Shown piece after piece: positions 49,401 through 58,400 of a DNA stretch of 64,000 nt; the stretch's first letter is position 1; every line of letters begins with the position of its first letter. The stretch is taken from assembly GCA_022575985.1 (NCBI GenBank), contig JAKSXM010000007.1:25298501-25362500 (forward strand), given 5' to 3'. The stretch is from Anagrus nilaparvatae. Taxonomy: Eukaryota; Arthropoda; Insecta; Hymenoptera; Mymaridae. The notes beneath the pieces were generated by a model. The model ran no database searches and had not been told where the DNA came from. It saw nothing but the letters and a program-made list of their open reading frames with translations. A program made the translations under genes and the position numbers.

Positions 49401-52400
49401 ACCGAGGTGCATAGCACCGAGGGCCTGTGATCGCATTATTGGTAAAATGTACCTAATTTAGGGTTAATTCATAAAGTAAAACTTAAAATAATAAACTTTA
49501 GCTTAGAATGAAGATTTTGTACAAATAAAATCGAAAATTTGTTTTATTAAATAAATATTTGTTTGAAGTTTAAATTGTTTTTCATTTAAAATTGAATTTG
49601 AGGAGGTTGGCGCGCTTTAGCGCGCAGGGGGCGTAGCCCCCTAGTTGAACAAATTTTTTAATGTTTTTTACAAATGAAAGGTTAAACTAGGCCAAAGTTA
49701 TGTAGAGTAACATATAATTAAATTATGCATAACAAATAAATCCCATAAGACATTCCAAAGCAATAGTTTTAAAATTGAAAAAAATAAATCAGATTAAAAC
49801 TTATATTACTAGCATTATTTGCAATAAATTATCATTACAAAAGTAAAAGCAATTATTTTCACAAAATAACATATTCAATGATACATAATTGTATTGTCTT
49901 TTAATACATTTCTCGCAAAATAATTGATATTGTTTTAACCAGTTAACAATGCATCAAATTTTTAATGTAATTAAAAGTCTTTTGATATTATTCTCTTATT
50001 TTGTAAATAATGAAAATCAATATTTATAATTATATTCCTGAAAATACAATTGTTCACTAAAACATTACTATGTTTATTAATTTAATTTAATTATATGAAA
50101 ATTATTATGAAAAATTTAAATTGCTGACAATATAATTAAAAGAAAAATTTGAATTTTTTAATTCTAATTAAAATTGAAATAAATTATTTAGAATAAATTA
50201 ATTTTTTAAACTACTTAATAAATATTATTAAATAATTAATAAAACTTTTGTAAATAAAATTGTTCTAAAGATAAAATAAAAGAAGTTCATTAATACAATA
50301 AGATCGTTCTAAGAAAATATATTTAGCCAAAGGGGACACTTGATCTAAATAAAATTTTTATTATTAGCAAACGACTTTTATTGTCACATTATTGAACTTT
50401 TTCTCTATAGAAATATTCAATTTTAAAAATTAAATTCTTTTTATTATTACTTTTTTATGGTAATAAAATTTATTTTTAACTTTTCTTTAGATATTTTTTT
50501 TATAAATATCTGATATTATACACTTTTTATTAAAGTATTGATCGACTAAGAAATATATAAAGAAAAGTATAAGGGAGTTTTAGAAGAAATACTTTGTATT
50601 ATAAAATGAAACTTAATGGATTAAAGTATAAGTTTTTTTTACTAAAAAATTTATTTCATAAAAACTAAAATTACATTCTAAGTAATAATAAAATGTTTTT
50701 ATTTTTTTTTTCTCTAAAAATTTATTTAGTTTTAAAAAAATTTTATATATTTGAATTATATCATTTTATTTTATTACATGCACCTATAATATACTGTTTG
50801 ACAAAATTTTGCGGACGTTAAATAGTTCTATACTGTTATTGTACCGTGTCACGAGAAGAAACGGTGGTTGCTCATATTAATATAGTATATATTGCATACA
50901 TTGTTTCATGACTTGAATAAGTAGTTATTTATATTACATATTTTATACTCCCAAAAAAAAAAGAAAATAAAAAAGATTTAATGTTCCTTGAATGAAAAAA
51001 AAAGCTTTTTACGTTTTTTCGTTTCAAATACGAAAAGCTTTTTTACATTTTAATTTATACCATCGTTAAGGAAAAGAAAATTTATAAGCTTTTTATATTT
51101 ATTTTTTTTTTTAGTTTACAGTGTAATTAAAAACGTGTAATAATAGAGTTTTAATAAAAAGCTCCGTTAAATACATTTTTTTTATTCAATGCTTTTAAGT
51201 TAATTTATGAAAACAGCAAATTGCAGAATTGATTATTGTTTTTACATAGATGCTACGCAACTTTAAATATATATATATATAGGCATAGTACTTTTTCATT
51301 AATAGCTATTTGTTAATTATTTATTTTATTTATTTTATTTAATGAAAGTTAGTGCAGGCATTACCGATGCACGATTACAGTATTATACAATTTTAAATAA
51401 AAATGTGAAGCAGTAAAATTTGAAAATTTATAATAATAATAAATGCTTAAGTATAAGTGTATATAAATTGAAAATAAAGTTCAAAAGAAAACTAAAAATA
51501 TGCTATTTTGTAAAAACTTAATTTAAGATTCATTTTTATCAAAAGAAAAATACATTTAATTTAAATTTTGAAATAATGCTATATACAAATTGTGTGAAGG
51601 TAATATAAGGATTTATAGGAATAAAAAGAGTTTATATTGATTGTTGAAAAGAGGTTAATTAGTTACATTGATTTCCTGTTTGCTTAGATGGATGAAGAGA
51701 TGTTTTTTGAAGGTGTTAATGCAAGTATAAAGTTTTAAAGTAGGAGGTAGATTATTCCACTCAGATGTTGCAGTGACAATGAATGAATTTTTGTATGTAA
51801 GGGTAGAATCAGGAAAAGATGGAACAACAAAGTTTAAGGGTAAGGAAGTGTTTACAGGGAGATTAGGAATATTTCTTTGAGAACGTCTAAGGGTATCGTC
51901 AGGAAGTTGGAATTTATTGTACAAGTATGATGGGCGTTGCGTGGAAATGATATTGTGAACTAGTATTAATTTAAAATAGAGTCTGCGATTTTTGGCGGTA
52001 AGCCAATTTAATTGTTTTCTGAGTGGAGTAATTGAAGTACGTTCATAACAGCCAACATTGAAAATGAAGCGAATGGCTAAATTATAAATTCTTTCAATTT
52101 TTGATAATAAAATGGTATCAAGTTTGTCATAAACTAAGCAACAGTAGTCTAGGAACGGAATAATAAGAGAGGAAACTAAAAGTTTGCGGAGATTTTGAGA
52201 CAGTAGCTTAGATCTAGATCTAAGGCGGTGAAGAGAGAAGTGAATGGATTTGGATAATTTTTGAATATGATTTGACCAGTTAAGCGTAGGAGTTAAAATA
52301 ATTCCAAGATTTAAAACAGAAGATGAATAGGGGATAGGGATATTTAGAACAGATAGCATGGGTGGATTTGAGTCATGGGTTTTGTTTAAGTGATTTAAGT

Positions 52401-55400
52401 AAAAGGATGAGCCAAAAATAATAGCTTTTGTTTTTGAAGCATTTAGTTTTAAGTTATTAGCTGAAGACCAGTCTTCAATTGCTCTAATGTCTAAATTCAT
52501 CAAGTTGATGGCTGAGGTGAAAGAGTTAACAGTAGTATGGATATAAATTTGCAAATCATCAACAAAAAGTTCAAAATAACAATGTTTAATTATTTGAGTA
52601 ATAGAATTAATATAGATTAAAAAAAGAATAGGACCTAAAACCGATCCTTGTGGAACACCCGAAGATGTAATAACATATTCTGAAATGTTTCCATCAAGGT
52701 CAAGAACAGTTTGTTGAAGATGCAAAAGATATTCATGGAACCATAGAATAACTGAGTAGGAGAAACCACATTGGTGTAGGCGTTGAAGGAGCAAAGTATG
52801 GTCAATGGAGTCGAAGGCTTTAGAAAAATCAAACATTAGCAGTATTGTTAGAAAACCCAAATCAATTCCTCTTCTAATGTCATCAGTAACATTAATAAGA
52901 GTGAATTGGGTGCTATAATTTTTCCTATACCCGGATTGATGAGGACTAATAAGATTATTAGATTCAAGATGAACAACAACCTGCTCAACGATTAATCTTT
53001 CTAAAGCCTTGGCAAGATGAGACATGTTAGCAATAGGTCTAGTATCTGATGGTGTTATAGGATGAGGAATCTTACTAAGGGCAATAATGACAATTTTTTT
53101 CCAACATGTGGGAAACTGGGAATGAGAAATCAGTGAATTAAACAAAAAAGTAATTGGGTTGGAGAGAATATCTAATGATTCTTTAAAATGCAATAGGTTA
53201 AATCCATCAGGACTCTTCCCTTTGCATTTAGGAAGAATTTTATTCAAAACCGTAAGAACTTGAGTAGTGGTAAATGTTTTGAAGGAAAAAAGTGGAAAAT
53301 CAAATTGAATTTGTGGGAATACTGGTAGAAATAGACAAGGAGGGGATGATGTATTCATAGAGGCAAAATGGGAATTTAACTGGCTAACAGAAAAGGTAAA
53401 AAGTGGGGATAAATAGTTTGAGGACTTTAACCCAATTTTATCAAATAGATTCCAAAGGGAGGATGAATCAGTAGATGAATTTATTTTATATAATATAGTA
53501 TTTTCTTTACGAGCTCTTATTTCACGTTTAATATCTTGACGCATGTTTCTGTATCGATCAAGAAAATCAGGAATTCCATTTTTAAGGTATTTGGCATATA
53601 GAGAATCTCGCTCCTTCAATCTTGCCTTCAGTTGTGAATCAAGCTTGAAGGAACGAGGTGCTTTTATGTAACTACGAAATTCTGGAGCATGAACATTAAG
53701 GGTAGATTTGCATATTGTGAGAAAATTATTTATAGTTAAAATGGGGTCAATATGATCAGTTAGGTTAAGTTTTGAAATATTCTTGGTGAGATCTAGGTTT
53801 AGTTGATTAAAATTGCAATTTTTGAACGAGCGGGTTATTTTAAAACGAGGAATAGGTGCCGATTTATTTACAGTATAAGAAAAGGTAATAGGATGATGCC
53901 CAGCGTAGATAGGAGAAGGAAAGATTGACCAATCACAAATAGATGCAAGATTATCAACCATAACAGACGAGAAGACGACTTAATTAAAGGGCAAAATATA
54001 GGGTTTGACTTTTCATGCAGTTATAAACATGAGCGAGTTTTGTTTTTCAGTTGTTTATATATTTACCAATATTTACAAGAATATTTATTAATTTGCATTT
54101 ACATAAATTGGAGAGGTTAATTTTACTATTCTTTTTTTTTGTGCACGATATACTTCAGCCATTCAATCTGTAGTGTTATTATATAAAAATCTAGAAATAA
54201 TATTTTCTGGAAAGTGGCCACGAAAGAACGATTTTCTGGCAGCCATAAGGAAACCTCAATTTTCGCAACTGATCGCATTTTACTATCCTTGGCTTCGCCT
54301 CAGAAGGAAATTTAAGGTAATTTTCGTGCTATTTGGACCATTCTTTATTTTTCTGACCATGGGTCTATTCTTTATTCTTTATTATTACAGGTGTATAATA
54401 CAAATTATGGTATAAAGCCATAATCCCAGAGAGACAAATGTCTGTACCTGGGCCTTAGTCAATTACAATTATTAAATAAAAATAAAAAAATATAAATATT
54501 TACAATATAAATATTAGTTATTTAAGTTTTTTTTTTTTTTACTTTCTTTCTTTGGTATGTCATGAACAGTATATTACATTTTTTTTATTTTTTTTTTGTT
54601 CACAATAGCTATAATCTAAAATTGTTTAGCCATTTTTTAATACTACAAATCCACGAATATTTAATTTCGTTAGAGTTCACAATCATTTCTTTGAGATTAC
54701 TAGGCAAGGCATTGAAGACCTTTATAGATACGAAAGAATAACATTTCTGTCCAATTGCTTGAAACTTTTTAGGAATACGTAAAATATTTTTTTTAATGCT
54801 ATTATAATATCACTATTATTTTTGAGTTTTAACAAATCTATTAATTTTATAATTTCTTTCGTGATAGCAAAATAATAAAATGTATGTCTGACGTTTATTA
54901 TATTAGCTGTATTATTAGTCTAATTTGTACATCTTGTTTAATTATATTATCATTGGCTCCAGCCCACCCAAGAATGCCATAAGACATTATAGAGTGAAAT
55001 AATGTATGGTACATGACTTTTAGTTGATCTTGATTTAGAATGTACTTTTATTTGTGAAACAAGACAATAACGAATCAAGTTTTTTTTAATAATTCAGAGA
55101 TATGTCCTGTCCCATCGCATATGCTAATCAATAAGTATACCAAGACATTTTGTACATTCAACCCTGTTTAATGTTATGTTAATTAATGAAATATTACTTA
55201 GAACCATATCACAGCTTAGGGCAAAGGTTACAAATGATGATTTATCAAAATTAAGGCACATCAAATTTTCACAGAACCAATCACAGGCACTTTTCAATAC
55301 CTTATTTGCAATTTTTTGCGATTGTTTCCAGTTTTCACCATCATCCAAGATAACCGTATCATCAGCGAAAGCTACTACGTTTTCGTTTACACTTAATAGG

Positions 55401-58400
55401 TCATTAATGAAGATGTTAAAAAGTATCGGTCCTAACACAGAACCTTGGGGAACTCTTCATCACTAAGGGTCTCATTTACTTTTACTTTTTGTTTCCTGTT
55501 TGAGAGATAACTCTTAAACAGATTATGTGCTATAACAGGAACACCTATTGATTCTAGATTATCTAAAAGTAATTCATGAGAAACGGTGTCAAACGCCTTA
55601 GCAAGATCTATAATAATGCCTATAGGTTTTTTCGATTGATCTAGTTTTTCATAAATAAATTTGGTGACATAAGCTATGGAATCATTTGTTGAAATGTTAG
55701 TTTTAAAACCAAACTGTCTACTTGAAATTAGAGAATATTTATTTAAAAATTTACTAATCTGTTTTTAATAATTTTTTCAAAAAGTTTAGCTGCATTAGAT
55801 GTCAGAAATATTGGACGATAATTAGTTGTTAATTTTTTATTTCCCAATTTATAAATAGGAATAATGATGGCTTTTTTAAAATGCGTGGGAAAGACACCCT
55901 CACTTATGGCCAAGTTAAAAATATAGGCTGAAGGTTCAGCAATATAATCAGACAAACACTTTATTACTCTGTTATTGATACCATGAACAGCACCAACTTT
56001 ATAACTTACTAATTTACTTATTAGTTTTTCAATTTCAGAGGTATCAATAGCTTCCCTGAAAAAGGATTGAGGATTAATGTATTCTTATTTTTTTTCTTTT
56101 TTTCTTTTTTTTATTATTATTTAAAATCCTACCGACACTTGAGTAGAAGTTATTCATTTCGTTAGCTATGTTTATGTTACCTGTAATTACTTTACTATTT
56201 ACATTGTAAATAGTTGTAATATACTATTTCTAGCCAACGGCTATTACTCGACAGCTGCGCAGCCGTGAAAAGACGTCTTTTCTCGCGAAAGACGCAGAAA
56301 AATTTTATACGGCCCTTGACCATAAATAAAGAATGACCCGAATCTCAGTTTTCTGCAAGTAATTTACGTGCAATTGGGCTATTCTTTAATTTTCTGGACA
56401 CAAGCTATAAATAATACTATTTTTTTAGTAATATTAAATAAATAACTATTAATCATTTTGCAGTATTAAAACTTTAAAAAAATATTTTGATGTATATTTA
56501 TGTAACTTTAAAAGTAATAAAAATTTAAAACTACTGAAAAAAGTTTAATATCTTAAAATAAAATCATCACTCCTAACTGAACAAATAAATTCATTTAAAG
56601 ATATTTTATCATTTTTGTTCGAAACATCTGTAAATCTTTTGACTGCACATTTGCGCATTTTAAATTGAATTTGCAGTTGGTTGAAATAAAATCTTAAGTT
56701 CATTGATTTCCCGAAGGTCTAGCTTTGAAGTAACTATATATTTGATTTTATCCAGAGATATTATATATATATAGCAGTTTAACTTTATAAAAAAAAAAAA
56801 GATATCACGAACTCAGCAAACATAGCTGAAAAAATATTTTATAATAACAAAAGTTTAAAAAAAAGATATATATAACAATAATAACAAAAGATTAATATTT
56901 CTTGACGTTTATATTATAATATAAGAGAACTTTTTATTTACCATGCATACATCTTTGCCTTAGATTTAACGTTTAAAGTGAATATATAATAAGAGAAAAG
57001 AAAAAAAAATGTATTAAAAAAAGAAATGTGGGAGTGGGACAATTGCAAAAGAAAGAAAAGTGAGATTTAACTGGTGAGAAGCTTTATACTGAGCACTTGA
57101 ATACTCAAGCTCGCAGCAAGTTTTGCCCTAGTTTTTCATTTTTTATTTTACACATATAACTAACTATACAGTTATAATATGACGCGAAAGCAGATGCTCA
57201 AGTGTCCTTTACAACGTAGTCGCTTTCGTGTATTTTTATGAGAAAAAAATTTTTATACTGCTGCAATAAAAATATAATTATTATTTAATTAAAAAATTTT
57301 AATAACGTTTTTTTCATAAAATCAAAATTATAGTTTTATATGACGTTAGGTTAAGTTACATGTAAAATAATTATTAATGTAATTTCTAATATTTGCATGA
57401 ACTTTAAAATTGTTTTACGATAAGGTTGTCTCCAGTGTCTTATACAAAGTTTATAAATTTCTGATAGTGCATAATACATATTTGTGTAACATATATTTAT
57501 TTATGTTCTATAAAATAGCAAATATATCAAAGTTATATGAAATATGCATTTGTAAACTTAAAATACATAAATTATAAAAGTCAAAACAACTATAACTTTA
57601 AATGTATTTAAGTAATTTGATAAAAAACAGTTTAATTTTCAAGTGACGTCGAACAAACATTAGAATATTTTAAAACTTATAGGTACTTATTAACAAATTG
57701 TTTAAGTTTTATATTTTAGTGTACTGCTTTCTATTATTTTCACACTCTGTACTTTAACAACTTTTTCTTTGGTTATAATTATTTCAAATTATACGGGCTT
57801 TTGCAATGTTAGTTGAAACTTTAATACATCTTAATTTTGAATATTAAATTTTATGTAACTTTATGCAAATAATTTTTGTTTTTTATTTGCTATAATAAAA
57901 TATTCCATCTAAACGTACTCAAATAAGCATAAAAATAGCATTTATATTAACATAATGTAATTCAATATCGAATAATCAGAACGTATCAAATTCACTTGCT
58001 AAATCTTTTGGAACTTATTTATATTTTTTATATATTTTTCTATGAATAAAATCAAATAAACATATGAGAACTTTTAAAGATGAATTTCAAATGCTTTACT
58101 TATCACATTTATTCCTTGAATTATGCGAATTTTATGACAGATTTTTTAGAACTGAATTTATTTGTCGCAAAAATGATTTTATTATTTCTATAGATTTGCA
58201 TAAATTTTAATAATAAATTTAATAGTTATTAAAATTAATTTTGCATTTTTAAAAAGTAATTTTAAGAATGGATGTATCTACGAAAAAACAAGAAGTTAGA
58301 TATTCTTGACAGCAGGAAAGTAATCAAGGTGTAATTTACTCTACTTAACTCTCAACCAATTGAAAGCTCCACATGGAGTTGCAACATGAGTTGCACAGAG

